A DNA stretch of 64,000 nt from Oharaeibacter diazotrophicus (GCF_004362745.1 NZ_SNXY01000007.1:186001-250000), one strand, 5' to 3'; positions 39,690 through 47,926 are shown, counted from the first letter of the stretch. Made by a program: numbers and translations. Notes: a model not told the origin generated them from the letters alone.

Positions 39690-39787
39690 TGGTCGTCCAG
39701 TCTTCTGGATCTTCGAGTGGCTCCTGTCACTCTTTTTGACGCCTCCCTGTTAACTTCGCAGAGCCGCGCCATGCGCGGCTCTTTTTT
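39690..39787 (+). ncRNA. Candidate trans-acting small RNA with exposed anti-Shine-Dalgarno motifs
   Basis: The gap between DUF1192 and rcdA holds three stem-loops in a row on the plus strand. SL1 is TCCAG-TCTT-CTGGA (39696-39709). SL2 is GAGTG-GCTCCTGT-CACTC (39715-39732), with CTCCT in its loop. Then an unpaired stretch with CCTCCC (39742-39747) leads to a terminator, GAGCCGCGC-CAT-GCGCGGCTC plus TTTTTT (39761-39787). This layout is that of rhizobial regulators such as AbcR or CUCCU-loop RNAs. The 5' end and promoter are not clear, and the family is not assigned. Confidence 0.55.
39761..39787 (+). terminator. Rho-independent terminator with six T's
   Basis: A perfect nine-base stem (39761-39769 with 39773-39781) with a three-base loop is followed by TTTTTT (39782-39787). 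It is 180 bases beyond the DUF1192 stop, so it more likely ends the candidate small RNA. Confidence 0.88.
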
Positions 39788-39952
39788 CCAGGTCGCTCGC
39801 GTGCTACCGCTCGGACGGTGCACGGCGGCACCGTTCTGGCACGGCCGTTGCGAGGATCGTCGCGGATGCGGACCGGGCCGTCCCGGTTCGGAACGTCGAA
39901 TGATCGGGCCGGGTCCCCGCGCTGCGGGCGCCGCCGAACGAGAGGCCGTGTG

Positions 39953-40492
39953 ATGAGCGAGTCGTCCGCCGAGACCCCCTTCGAGACCGTGCGCCCGATC
40001 GCCTTCGGCGAGCGCTTCGCGACGTCGGAGACCTTCCGCGAGCTGTTCCGCGAGGGCATGGCCCTCGTCGAGGAGACCGCCGCCTATCTCGACGGCCCCG
40101 GCCGCACCGAGGGACGCAACCTCGGCCGCGCCGGCACGCTCGGCTACACCACGGAATCGATGCGGCTGACCACGCGGCTGATGCAGGTGGCGTCCTGGCT
40201 GCTGCTGCAGCGTGCGGTCAACGACGGCGAGCTCACCATCGACCAAGCCAATTCCGAGAAGAACAAGGTGCGGCTCGACAGCCCGGCGATGTCGCGCGAA
40301 GGGCCGGCATGGACCGAACTGCCCGAGGCCCTGCGCTCCCTGATCGAGCGCTCGCTGCGCCTGCAGGACCGCGTCCGCCACCTTGACGGCGTGATCTACG
40401 CGCCGAAGACCCCGCCGGTCTCGCTGAACCCGCTCGCCCGCGAGCTCGGCCGCCTCGCCGACGCCTTCGGCGCTCGTCCGATGGACGTGTGA
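39953..40492 (+). CDS. rcdA: RcdA-like protein (DUF1465), ClpXP adaptor component
   Basis: A 179-residue helical protein of the DUF1465 family, to which Caulobacter RcdA belongs. RcdA works with CpdR and PopA to deliver the cell-cycle regulator CtrA to ClpXP. FRELFREGMALVEETAAYLDGPGR and LTTRLMQVASWLLLQRAV are family-typical stretches. The ATG at 39953 follows GAGAGG; the frame upstream is not coding. It is upstream of the converging rpmE gene, with a shared terminator between them. Confidence 0.83.
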   Translation: MSESSAETPFETVRPIAFGERFATSETFRELFREGMALVEETAAYLDGPGRTEGRNLGRAGTLGYTTESMRLTTRLMQVASWLLLQRAVNDGELTIDQANSEKNKVRLDSPAMSREGPAWTELPEALRSLIERSLRLQDRVRHLDGVIYAPKTPPVSLNPLARELGRLADAFGARPMDV

Positions 40493-40536
40493 GCGCGGGC
40501 GGCGCAGCCGCCTGCTTCGGGTCACCGTAAAGAAAA

Positions 40537-40567
40537 AAGCCCCGGGCGACCGGGGCTTCTTCGTTTT
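40537..40567. terminator. Bidirectional terminator between rcdA and rpmE
   Basis: AAGCCCCGG (40537-40545) pairs with CCGGGGCTT (40550-40558) around GCGA. CTTCGTTTT follows on the plus strand, and the run of A's before the stem supplies T's for the minus strand, so both genes can end here. Confidence 0.85.
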
Positions 40568-40633
40568 CGGGCCGTCGTGCCGCCGCATCCGTCGCGCCGT
40601 CGACCGGTGTCGGGACGGCGCGCGGGTCCGCGA

Positions 40634-40858
40634 TCACTTGCCGAACAGGCCGCCGAACTTCGAGTTGAAGCGCGACACGCGACCGCCACGGTCCATCAGC
40701 TGCTGGGTGCCGCCGGTCCAGGCCGGGTGGACCTTCGGGTCGATGTCGAGGTTCAGCGTCTCGCCCTCGACGCCGTAGCACGAGCGGGTGACGAACTCGG
40801 TACCGTCGGTCATCACCACCTTGATGGTGTGGTAGTCGGGATGGATGCCCTGCTTCAT
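40634..40858 (-). CDS. rpmE: 50S ribosomal protein bL31 (zinc-free type)
   Basis: A 74-residue protein of the large subunit. [20 protein letters not shown] and [18 protein letters not shown] are the family landmarks (each given in part: GIHPDYH, HPAWTGG, DRGGRV). Only one Cys is present (TRSCYG), so the four-Cys zinc ribbon is missing and this is the C-minus form. It is transcribed leftward from near 40.9 kb and ends at the shared terminator. Confidence 0.96.
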   Translation of the reverse strand: MKQGIHPDYHTIKVVMTDGTEFVTRSCYGVEGETLNLDIDPKVHPAWTGGTQQLMDRGGRVSRFNSKFGGLFGK

Positions 40859-41145
40859 GGTCCTGTCCTTCGCGTCTGTCGCACACGCCGGTGCGCGGTG
40901 CCGACCGTGGGGATGCGAACCGCACGTGAAGGCCCGATTGTTTGTCCTTGCCGCCTTCGGACGAGGGTGCTCGACCGGCCCGGAAAGGGCCGGCGACCCC
41001 GGGAAGACCGCCGTCGGCGCCTATACAGCAACGGGGCTCGCCGAACAAGACCGGAATGGCGGAAACCCGCGGCTTCCACGGCCTTGCGGCCGGCGCCGGA
41101 CCGTGGTTGACAGGGCGCGGCTCTAAACACGGACGAGGCGGACGC

Positions 41146-42936
41146 GTGAGCGATCGGACCGGGACGGGAGAAGGCGGCGGCGCGGCGCGCGATCGGCGCT
41201 CGCTGCGGCCGCTGGCGGGGCTGCTGCCCTTCGTGATGCGCTACAAGGGCCGGGCGGCCGGGGCGCTGGCGGCGCTGGTGGCGGCCTCGGCGGCGACGCT
41301 GGTGGTGCCGGTCGCGGTCCGCGCCATGATCGACCACGGCTTCACCGCCGCCGACGCCGAGAACATCAACCTCACCTTCGGCCTCCTGATCGGAGTGGTG
41401 CTGTGGCTCTCGGTCGCGTCGGCGCTGCGCTATTACCTCGTCATGACCCTCGGCGAGCGCGTCGTCGCCGACGTCCGCGCCGCGGTGTTCGCGCACCTGA
41501 TGCGGCTCTCGCCGGTGTTCTTCGACGAGGCGCGCTCGGGCGAGATCGTGTCGCGGCTGACCGCCGACACCACGCAGATCAAGTCGGCCGCCGGCGCCTC
41601 CGCCTCGCTGGCGCTGCGCAACCTCGTGCTGTTCCTCGGCGCCGTCGCCATGATGGTGGTGACGAGCCCGCGCCATTCGGCGATCGTGCTCGCCGCGATC
41701 CCGCTGATCGTGCTGCCGCTGGTCGCCTTCGGCCGGGTGGTGCGGCGGCGTTCGCGGGCGGCGCAGGACACGCTCGCCGAGGCGAGCGCCTTCGCCCAGG
41801 AGACGATCGGTGCGGTGCGCACGGTCCAGGCCTACACCTCCGAGACCACCGCCACCGCCCGCTTCGCCGCCGCCGTCGAGGACGCCTTCCTCGCCGCGCG
41901 CACCCAGGTGCGCACCCGCGGCGTGCTGACCTTCGTGGCGATCTTCCTGGTGTTCGCGAGCGTGGTCGCCGTGCTGTGGATCGGCGCCCACGACGTCCTC
42001 GCCGGCCGGATCTCGGCCGGCACCCTCGGCCAGTTCGTGCTCTACGCCGTGTTCGCCGCCGGCGCGCTCGGCGAACTCAGCCAGGTCTGGGGCGAGATCG
42101 CCGCGGCGGCCGGCGCCGCCGAGCGACTGACCGAGATCCTCGCGGTCGAGCCGGCGGTCGCCGCCCCGGCGCGGCCCGAGCCGCTGCCGGAGCCGGCGCG
42201 CGGCGAGATCCGGTTCGAGAACGTCTCCTTCGCCTATCCCGGCCGGCCCGACGTCGCGACCCTCGCCGACGTCTCCTTCGCGGTCCGGGCCGGCGAGACG
42301 GTGGCGATCGTCGGCCCGTCCGGCGCCGGCAAGTCGACGCTGTTCCAGCTGGTGCTGCGCTTCTACGACCCCGGCGCCGGGCGCATCCTGGTCGACGGCG
42401 TCGACGTCCGCGCCGCCGACCCGGCCGCGGTGCGCGCCCGCCTCGCCCTCGTCCCGCAGGATCCGGTGATCTTCGCCGGCAGCGCCCGCGAAAACGTCGC
42501 CTTCGGCCGTCCGGACGCGAGCATCGAGGCGATCGAGGCGGCCGCGCGCGCCGCCCACGCCGACGGCTTCGTCGCGGCGCTGCCCGGCGGCTGGGACGCC
42601 GTGCTCGGCGAGCGTGGCGTCACGCTCTCGGGCGGTCAGCGCCAGCGCATCGCGATCGCCCGCGCCATCCTGCGCGACGCCCCGATCCTGCTGCTCGACG
42701 AGGCGACCTCGGCGCTCGACGCCGAGAGCGAGCGCCTCGTCCAGGACGCGCTCGACCGGCTGTCGCGCACCCGTACCACGCTGGTGATCGCGCACCGGCT
42801 CGCCACCGTGGTCGGCGCCGACCGCATCCTGGTGATGGACGGCGGCCGGATCGTCGAGGAGGGCACCCACGAGGCGCTGGTCGCCGCCGACGGCCTCTAC
42901 GCCCGCCTCGCGCGGCTGCAGTTCCAGGACGGCTGA
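41146..42936 (+). CDS. ABC exporter, fused permease and ATPase (MsbA-like half transporter)
   Basis: A 596-residue half transporter that works as a dimer. Residues ~30-310 carry six membrane helices; the ATPase follows with Walker A GPSGAGKST, signature [14 protein letters not shown] and Walker B ILLLDEATSALD. It is of the MsbA-related group common in Rhizobiales, which lies beside rpmE in several genomes. The GTG at 41146 follows GAGG; the upstream frame is not coding. Substrate, lipid or drug, is unknown. Confidence 0.92.
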   Translation: MSDRTGTGEGGGAARDRRSLRPLAGLLPFVMRYKGRAAGALAALVAASAATLVVPVAVRAMIDHGFTAADAENINLTFGLLIGVVLWLSVASALRYYLVMTLGERVVADVRAAVFAHLMRLSPVFFDEARSGEIVSRLTADTTQIKSAAGASASLALRNLVLFLGAVAMMVVTSPRHSAIVLAAIPLIVLPLVAFGRVVRRRSRAAQDTLAEASAFAQETIGAVRTVQAYTSETTATARFAAAVEDAFLAARTQVRTRGVLTFVAIFLVFASVVAVLWIGAHDVLAGRISAGTLGQFVLYAVFAAGALGELSQVWGEIAAAAGAAERLTEILAVEPAVAAPARPEPLPEPARGEIRFENVSFAYPGRPDVATLADVSFAVRAGETVAIVGPSGAGKSTLFQLVLRFYDPGAGRILVDGVDVRAADPAAVRARLALVPQDPVIFAGSARENVAFGRPDASIEAIEAAARAAHADGFVAALPGGWDAVLGERGVTLSGGQRQRIAIARAILRDAPILLLDEATSALDAESERLVQDALDRLSRTRTTLVIAHRLATVVGADRILVMDGGRIVEEGTHEALVAADGLYARLARLQFQDG

Positions 42937-42964
42937 GTCGGGTTCTTCGCAACCGATCGGCCCG

Positions 42965-43324
42965 TCAGGCGGCGTCGTCGGCCTCGCGGCGCTTGATCGC
43001 CTCGACGTGGGCGGCCATCAGGCGGAGGTCGTCGATCGCCGTCGCCTCCGCGGGGGTGAGCGGCCGCTTCGGCTCGAAGGCGTCGAGCACGACGACGAGC
43101 GCCTCGGTGAGCCGGCCGATCTGGCGGCCGTAGCTGCCAACCTCGTCGAGCACGGCCTGTTCCACCGCCGGATTGCGGGAGAGGCCGAGGTCGATGTTGA
43201 AGAGGCCGATCCGCGCGCCGGCGAAGTTGCCGAAGTTGCGCAGGATGTCGAACCACTGCGAGACGTCCCCACCGAGCGGCATCACGGTGCGGACGAAGGA
43301 CCTGACGGGACGGCTGGCGGTCAC
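42965..43324 (-). CDS. Hypothetical protein, helical
   Basis: A 119-residue protein that I do not recognise. It has no signal peptide or membrane helix. Its middle (FDILRNFGNFAGARIGLFNI) is mildly hydrophobic and the rest reads as helices, with a charged C-terminus (HVEAIKRREADDAA). The ATG at 43324 follows a GGGGG stretch. It is convergent with the ABC exporter gene and tandem behind tetR with a 71-base gap. Codon use matches its neighbours, so I take it as real. Confidence 0.6.
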   Translation of the reverse strand: MTASRPVRSFVRTVMPLGGDVSQWFDILRNFGNFAGARIGLFNIDLGLSRNPAVEQAVLDEVGSYGRQIGRLTEALVVVLDAFEPKRPLTPAEATAIDDLRLMAAHVEAIKRREADDAA

Positions 43325-43395
43325 GGCGTTCCCCCCTCGGAACCGTCCGAGGAATTGGACGGCGGTGCAGCATACACCTTTCGCGGGTGCGTTGC

Positions 43396-44028
43396 TCAGG
43401 CCCGCTCGGGTTCGGGCCGATAGGCGCGCATAAAGACATCTACGGCGCGCGCCACAGCGGTCTCGTTCTCGGCCTCGGTCGGCGTCGCCGCGGTGCCGAA
43501 CATCAGGCGGTGGCGGACGAGGCCCTGGCAGAGCGCGATGAACTGCTCGGCCGCGATCAACGGATCGTCGCGGCGGATCTCGCCGCGGTCCATGGCGGCC
43601 TCGATGGCGGCGCCGAGCAGGCGCAGCGAACGCAGCGGGCCGTGCTCGTCGTGGAGGGCGGCGAGTTCGGGGAACTGGGTCGCCTGCCCGACCAACTGGC
43701 GGTGCATCGCCACCGTCTCCGGGGCCATGACCTTGGCACGGAAGGCGCGGCCGAACATCTCGAGATTGTCGAGCACCGGCTTCGCCGGGTCGATCCGGTC
43801 CTGCATCTTCCAGCGCAGCCGCTCGGCCATGGCGCGGTAGAGGCCCTCCTTGCTCTCGAAATGGCTGTAGAGGGTCTGCTTGGAGACGTCGGCGAGGCGG
43901 GCGACGCGGTCCATGCTGGCCGCGAAGCCGTCCTCCAGGAAAACGGCCGCGGCGGCGTCGAGGATGCGCTCGCGCTTCTCCTCGCTGCGACGGCGGCCGC
44001 TCCGGCGCGTGTCCGGTTGAATTCCCAT
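43396..44028 (-). CDS. TetR/AcrR-family transcriptional regulator
   Basis: A 210-residue repressor. The N-terminal helix-turn-helix is clear (ERILDAAAAVFLEDGF ... VSKQTLYSHFESKEGLY) at about residues 20-65; the C-terminal part is the ligand pocket. It is divergent from an MFS exporter with only 51 bases between the starts, and a 21-base palindrome covers its own start codon. It should repress both genes until a drug or metabolite binds. A basic leader of about 15 residues precedes the domain. Confidence 0.93.
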   Translation of the reverse strand: MGIQPDTRRSGRRRSEEKRERILDAAAAVFLEDGFAASMDRVARLADVSKQTLYSHFESKEGLYRAMAERLRWKMQDRIDPAKPVLDNLEMFGRAFRAKVMAPETVAMHRQLVGQATQFPELAALHDEHGPLRSLRLLGAAIEAAMDRGEIRRDDPLIAAEQFIALCQGLVRHRLMFGTAATPTEAENETAVARAVDVFMRAYRPEPERA

Positions 44029-44046
44029 ACTGGACCGTCTAGTATG
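44026..44046. promoter_or_regulatory. TetR operator palindrome
   Basis: CATACT (44026-44031) and AGTATG (44041-44046) form a perfect inverted repeat; inside it GAC-C-GTC continues the symmetry, so 20 of 21 positions obey it apart from one mismatched pair and the centre. This is the typical size and form of a TetR/AcrR operator. It overlaps the tetR start codon and lies 34 bases before the MFS start. Confidence 0.75.
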
Positions 44047-44079
44047 ATTTCAGGCAAACTCGATGTATGGGCTCATACC

Positions 44080-45261
44080 ATGGATCGCAAGTCGTTTCTC
44101 CCCGTCGCCGTTCCCGTGGCCGCCGCCACCTTCGCCACCATGCTCGGGATCGGCATGCTGGTGCCGGCGCTGCCGCATCTCACCGCCGACGCCGGCGGCG
44201 CCTTCGCCGCGGGGGCGCTGGTGTCGTCCTTCGGCGTCGCGCGGCTCTTGACCAACCTGCCCGCCGGCATCATGGCCGACCGCATGGGCATCGCGCCGAC
44301 CGCCATCGTCGGCTTGATGATCCTCGCCGCGGGCGCGGCGGCCGGCGGCGTCGACCTCGGGCTGCCGATGCTGGTGCTGTCGCTGTTCCTCCAGGGTGTC
44401 GGCTCGGCGATCTTCTCGACCACGGCGATGACCGCGCTGGTGCTCGCCGCCGGCCCGGAGCGGCGCGGCGCGGCGATGGCGTGGTTCCAGGGCGCGCTGC
44501 TGCTCGCCATGGGCATCGGGCCGGTGCTCGGCGGCTTCCTGGTCGATCGCTTCGGCGCGACCTCGCCCTTCGTGGTCGAGGCGGTGCTCGCCTTCCTCGC
44601 CCTCGGCGCCGCCGTGGTGCTGCCCCAGGGCGGCGCGGCGACCCGGCCGGGTGCGCGCCCGAGCGGCCGGTCCTATCTGACGGCCTCGCTGGTCGCCGGC
44701 GCGGCGATGGGCTTCGCGGCTTTCTTCGCCCGGGTCGGTGCCGGCTGGAACGTGGTGCCGGCGGTGGCGACCGGCGACCTCGCGCTGACCTCCTCGCATC
44801 TCGGCTGGATCGTCGGCGTCGCCACGCTCGCCAACTTCCTGACCCAGCCGATCGCGGCCCGCCTGATCGACGGCTGGGGCGCCGAGCGCACCACGGTCGC
44901 CGCCGCGGCGATCGCGCTCGCCGGCCTCGCGCTCATGACCGTCGTCGAGACCGTGCCGGTGCTCTGGGCCGGCACCGTCCTCCTGATGACCGCGACCGGC
45001 GCTATGATCCCGGCCGCCGGTGCGGTGGCGCTGAAGGGCGCGCCGCGCGAGGCGACCGGGCGGGTGATGGGGCTGTTCCGCACCGCGACCGACCTCGCCA
45101 TGACCCTCGGGCCGATCGCGATCCCGGCGGCGACCGCCGGCCTCGGCCTGCCGATCGTCGACGGCTTCGCGGTGGCGGCGGCTGTGCTCGCGGTCTGCGT
45201 CCTCGCCGGCGCGGCCGTCAGGGCGCGGGCGGTGGCGCTCGCGGAAGCCGCCGCCGGCTGA
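44080..45261 (+). CDS. MFS transporter (drug-efflux type)
   Basis: A 393-residue inner-membrane protein with 12 hydrophobic segments. NLPAGIMADRMG between helices 2 and 3 is the MFS signature loop, and GPVLGGFLVDRFG in helix 5 is motif C of drug/proton antiporters. The ATG at 44080 fits the first helix; the frame open from 43387 runs over the tetR gene. It is controlled by the divergent TetR through the palindrome at 44026-44046. Substrate is unknown. Confidence 0.92.
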   Translation: MDRKSFLPVAVPVAAATFATMLGIGMLVPALPHLTADAGGAFAAGALVSSFGVARLLTNLPAGIMADRMGIAPTAIVGLMILAAGAAAGGVDLGLPMLVLSLFLQGVGSAIFSTTAMTALVLAAGPERRGAAMAWFQGALLLAMGIGPVLGGFLVDRFGATSPFVVEAVLAFLALGAAVVLPQGGAATRPGARPSGRSYLTASLVAGAAMGFAAFFARVGAGWNVVPAVATGDLALTSSHLGWIVGVATLANFLTQPIAARLIDGWGAERTTVAAAAIALAGLALMTVVETVPVLWAGTVLLMTATGAMIPAAGAVALKGAPREATGRVMGLFRTATDLAMTLGPIAIPAATAGLGLPIVDGFAVAAAVLAVCVLAGAAVRARAVALAEAAAG

Positions 45262-45286
45262 CCCGTGGCGTCGAGACCGCGGCCGT

Positions 45287-45727
45287 TCAGGGTTCCTTGC
45301 CGCCGATCGACCAGGAAACGCCGAATGGATCGCGCAGTTGGGCGAACCAGTCGCCCCAGAACTCGCGGCGCGGCGGCGTCACCGCGGTGCAGCCGGCGGC
45401 GATAGCCCGGTCGAACCACGGCTGGACGTGGTCGACGGCGAGGTGGAGCGCGTAGCCCTTCGGCTCCTCGAGCGGGTGACCGAAGTCGGGGAAGGCGTCG
45501 TTGACGAAGAGATGGGCGCCGTTGATCGTCAGGTGGCAGTGGATCAGCCGCTTGCCGTCCGGCCCGGGGATCCGGATCGCCTCCTCGGCGGCGAAGGCCG
45601 TCTGGTAGAAGGCCGAAGCCGCGGCGGCGTCGGAGAGGCTGAGATAGGGCGTCAGGCCGCCGGGGGCGGGCGCCTTCGCCGCGATCGCGGCGGCGTCGGC
45701 CATGGGATTCTGGTCGGGTTCGGACAT
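45287..45727 (-). CDS. VOC-family (PhnB/glyoxalase-like) protein
   Basis: A 146-residue protein of the vicinal-oxygen-chelate fold. GGLTPYLSLSDAAAASAFYQTAF opens the domain, HCHLTINGAHLFVND and a final FGVSWSIGGKEP complete the two paired modules (stretches quoted in part). It resembles the PhnB-like proteins often linked to ECF sigma operons. The ATG at 45727 has AGGAGG upstream. It lies 99 bases downstream of the sigma gene and probably shares its transcript. No enzymatic role is established. Confidence 0.85.
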   Translation of the reverse strand: MSEPDQNPMADAAAIAAKAPAPGGLTPYLSLSDAAAASAFYQTAFAAEEAIRIPGPDGKRLIHCHLTINGAHLFVNDAFPDFGHPLEEPKGYALHLAVDHVQPWFDRAIAAGCTAVTPPRREFWGDWFAQLRDPFGVSWSIGGKEP

Positions 45728-45826
45728 CGCTTCCTCCTCGATCGCGGGCGGCAGGCCCGTCCTCCGGTGCGCCCCTCGGCGAGGACGCGCGGCCCCGGCC
45801 GCGGCCGACATCCGGGCGCCGGGAAA

Positions 45827-47083
45827 TCAGTGCGGCGCCGCGCCGTCGCCGAGACGGTCGAGTTCGGCGCGGATGTGCGCGGCCTCGGCGGCGGTGCGGG
45901 CGAGGCCGATCGCCCGGCCGAAGGCGGCGCGGGCCTCGCCGGGCCGGCCGAGGTCGGCGAGGAAGCGGCCGCGGGCACCATGGAAATAGAAATAGCCGTC
46001 GAGCCGGCCGGCGAGCGGGTCGACCATGGCGAGCGCAGCCCCCGGTCCGTCGACGCGCGCCACCGCCACCGCCCGGTTCAGCGTCACCACCGGCGAGGGC
46101 TCCAGCCGCTCCAGGATGGCGTAGAGCGCCTCGATCTCGCGCCAGTCGGTGGCGGCGGCGGTGGCCGCGCGGGCGTGCACGCCGGCGATCGCGGCCTGGA
46201 TCAGGTAGGGTCCGGGGCGGCGGTGGCGCAGGCCCTTCTCGGCGAGGGCGACGCCCTCCTCGATCAGCCGGCGCGACCACAGCGAGCGGTCCTGGGCGTC
46301 GAGCGGGATCGCGGCGCCGTCCGGCGAGAAACGCGCCGGCGCGCGCGCCGAGGTCAACAGCATCAGGGCGAGCAGGCCCATGATCTCCGGCTCGGCCGGG
46401 AACAGCCGCAGCAGCAGCCGCGTCAGGCGGATCGCCTCGTCGGCGAGCGGCGCGCGCACCGACGTTTCGGCGGGACCGGCCGAATAGCCCTCGTTGAAGG
46501 TCAGGTAGAGCATGGCCGCGACCGCGGCGAGGCGCTCGGCGCGTTCGACCGCGCCGGGCGTCTCGAAGGGCACGTCGGCGCCGGCGATGCGGGCCTTGGC
46601 GCGGGTGATGCGCTGCTCCATCGCGCTCTCGCCGACCAGGAAGGCGCGGGCGATCTCCGGCACGGTCAGGCCGGCGACGACGCGCAGCGCCAGCGCGATC
46701 TGCTGGGTCGCGGGCAGGGCAGGGTGGCAGCAGACGAACATCAGCCTGAGCACGTCGTCGCGATAGGCGTCGGCGTCGATGCGGTCGGCGAGCGCGGTCT
46801 CGGCGTCGCCGACCTCGGAGACGAGGGCGTCGTCGTCGGGCAGCGCCGTCTCGCGGGCGACGCGGCGGACGCGGTCGACGCCGGCGTTGCGGCCGACGAA
46901 GATCAGCCAGGCCGCCGGGTCGCGCGGCGGGCCGTTGCGCGGCCAGCTCGACAGCGCGCGCAGGCAGGCCTCCTGATAGGCTTCCTCGGCGGTGTCGAGG
47001 TCGCGGAACCAGCGCAGCAGCGCCGCCATCACCTGCGGCCGGGCACCGATCAGGGCGGTGTCCACGAAGGCCGGGTCGGTCAC
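45827..47083 (-). CDS. ECF sigma factor of the ECF42 type with C-terminal TPR-like extension
   Basis: A 418-residue sigma-70-family protein. Residues ~1-80 form sigma region 2 (DTAEEAYQEACLRAL) and ~110-175 region 4 (LTVPEIARAFLVGESAMEQRI). The remaining ~240 residues are the helical extension (DUF6596 and TPR-like) that marks ECF42 proteins, which lack an anti-sigma factor and are thought to be controlled by this extension. The GTG at 47083 has GGGGAG upstream and overlaps the DGPF gene stop by four bases, as ECF42 genes usually do. Confidence 0.88.
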   Translation of the reverse strand: MTDPAFVDTALIGARPQVMAALLRWFRDLDTAEEAYQEACLRALSSWPRNGPPRDPAAWLIFVGRNAGVDRVRRVARETALPDDDALVSEVGDAETALADRIDADAYRDDVLRLMFVCCHPALPATQQIALALRVVAGLTVPEIARAFLVGESAMEQRITRAKARIAGADVPFETPGAVERAERLAAVAAMLYLTFNEGYSAGPAETSVRAPLADEAIRLTRLLLRLFPAEPEIMGLLALMLLTSARAPARFSPDGAAIPLDAQDRSLWSRRLIEEGVALAEKGLRHRRPGPYLIQAAIAGVHARAATAAATDWREIEALYAILERLEPSPVVTLNRAVAVARVDGPGAALAMVDPLAGRLDGYFYFHGARGRFLADLGRPGEARAAFGRAIGLARTAAEAAHIRAELDRLGDGAAPH

Positions 47084-47451
47084 GACGCCGGCTCCCCGCC
47101 GCGGAAGATCGAGATCGGCCGGACCTCGTAGGCGCCGGCGGAACTCGACGCGCGGGCGAAGTCGCGGGCGGTGTCGATGGCGTGGTCGAGGTCGCGGCAC
47201 TCGACGACGTAGAAGCCGAGCAGCTGTTCCTTGGTCTCGGCGAAGGGGCCGTCGAGCACCAGCGGCTCGCGGCCCTTGCGGATCGTGGTCGCCGCCGTGG
47301 TCGGCAGCAGGCGGACCACCGGCCCGAGCCGGCCCTCGGCGGCGATGCGCTCCTGCACCACCACGAGCTTGGCGAGCACGGCGTCGTCCTCCTCCTTGGT
47401 CCAGGAGCCGACGACGTCTTCGGAATCGTAGCAGAGAATGGCGTAGAGCAC
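47080..47451 (-). CDS. YCII-related DGPF-domain protein
   Basis: A 123-residue protein. The motif LDGPFAETKEQLLGFYVVE (the DGPF core) is at about residues 73-91. DGPF proteins are the constant genomic partners of ECF42 sigma factors and are likely targets of them; their biochemical role is not known. The GTG at 47451 has GAGGAGGG six bases upstream. It is the first gene of the DGPF-sigma-VOC operon. Confidence 0.88.
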   Translation of the reverse strand: MLYAILCYDSEDVVGSWTKEEDDAVLAKLVVVQERIAAEGRLGPVVRLLPTTAATTIRKGREPLVLDGPFAETKEQLLGFYVVECRDLDHAIDTARDFARASSSAGAYEVRPISIFRGGEPAS

Positions 47452-47562
47452 CGGTGACCCTCCTCGTCCCCCCGAGGACGCGAAGGGTGGCGCGGGGCCG
47501 ACCGTGGCGAAAGCGATTTTTCGCGCGGGCCGCGGCGCGCGCGGGGCGATCGCCGGAAACGA

Positions 47563-47588
47563 CGACGCCGGCGTCACCGCCGGCGTCG
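47563..47588 (-). terminator. Terminator-like hairpin after bS21 copy 2
   Basis: CGACGCCGGCG (47563-47573) pairs perfectly with CGCCGGCGTCG (47578-47588) around four bases. On the minus strand it is followed by TCGTTTCC. It lies 48 bases past the stop of the leftward bS21 gene. Confidence 0.7.
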
Positions 47589-47635
47589 GAAAGGCGCGGA
47601 AGGAGCGTCCCGCGGCGGCGCCGCGGGGAAGGGCG

Positions 47636-47926
47636 TCACGCCTCGGCGGACACCGCGGCCGGAGCGGCCGGACGACGGCCGGTCTCGCGGACCTTCTTCT
47701 TCGGGGCCGGGATCAGGCCCTCGCGCTGGGCGAGCTTGCGGGCGGCCTTCTTGGTGCGGCGGACGGCCTCGGCGTGCTCGCGGGTCTTGCGCTCCGACGG
47801 CTTCTCGTAGGCGCGGCGCTGCTTCATCTCGCGGAAGATGCCCTCGCGCTGCAGCTTCTTCTTGAGGACGCGGAGGGCCTGTTCGACGTTGTTGTCGCGG
47901 ACGAGAACTTGCAAATGAAACCCCAT
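47636..47926 (-). CDS. rpsU: 30S ribosomal protein bS21, copy 2
   Basis: A 96-residue bS21 with the same core as copy 1 ([39 protein letters not shown]) but a longer, basic/Ala-Pro-rich tail. I give the ATG at 47926; a TTG at 47914 would give the family's usual N-terminus and is equally possible, since neither has a strong ribosome binding site. Two copies with different tails suggest conditional ribosome variants. It lies alone between the DGPF operon and ftsH. Confidence 0.93.
   Translation of the reverse strand: MGFHLQVLVRDNNVEQALRVLKKKLQREGIFREMKQRRAYEKPSERKTREHAEAVRRTKKAARKLAQREGLIPAPKKKVRETGRRPAAPAAVSAEA

Noticed and set aside
41107-41128. A TTGACA / CTAAAC promoter before the ABC exporter
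   Set aside because: The spacer is only ten bases, too short for sigma-70.
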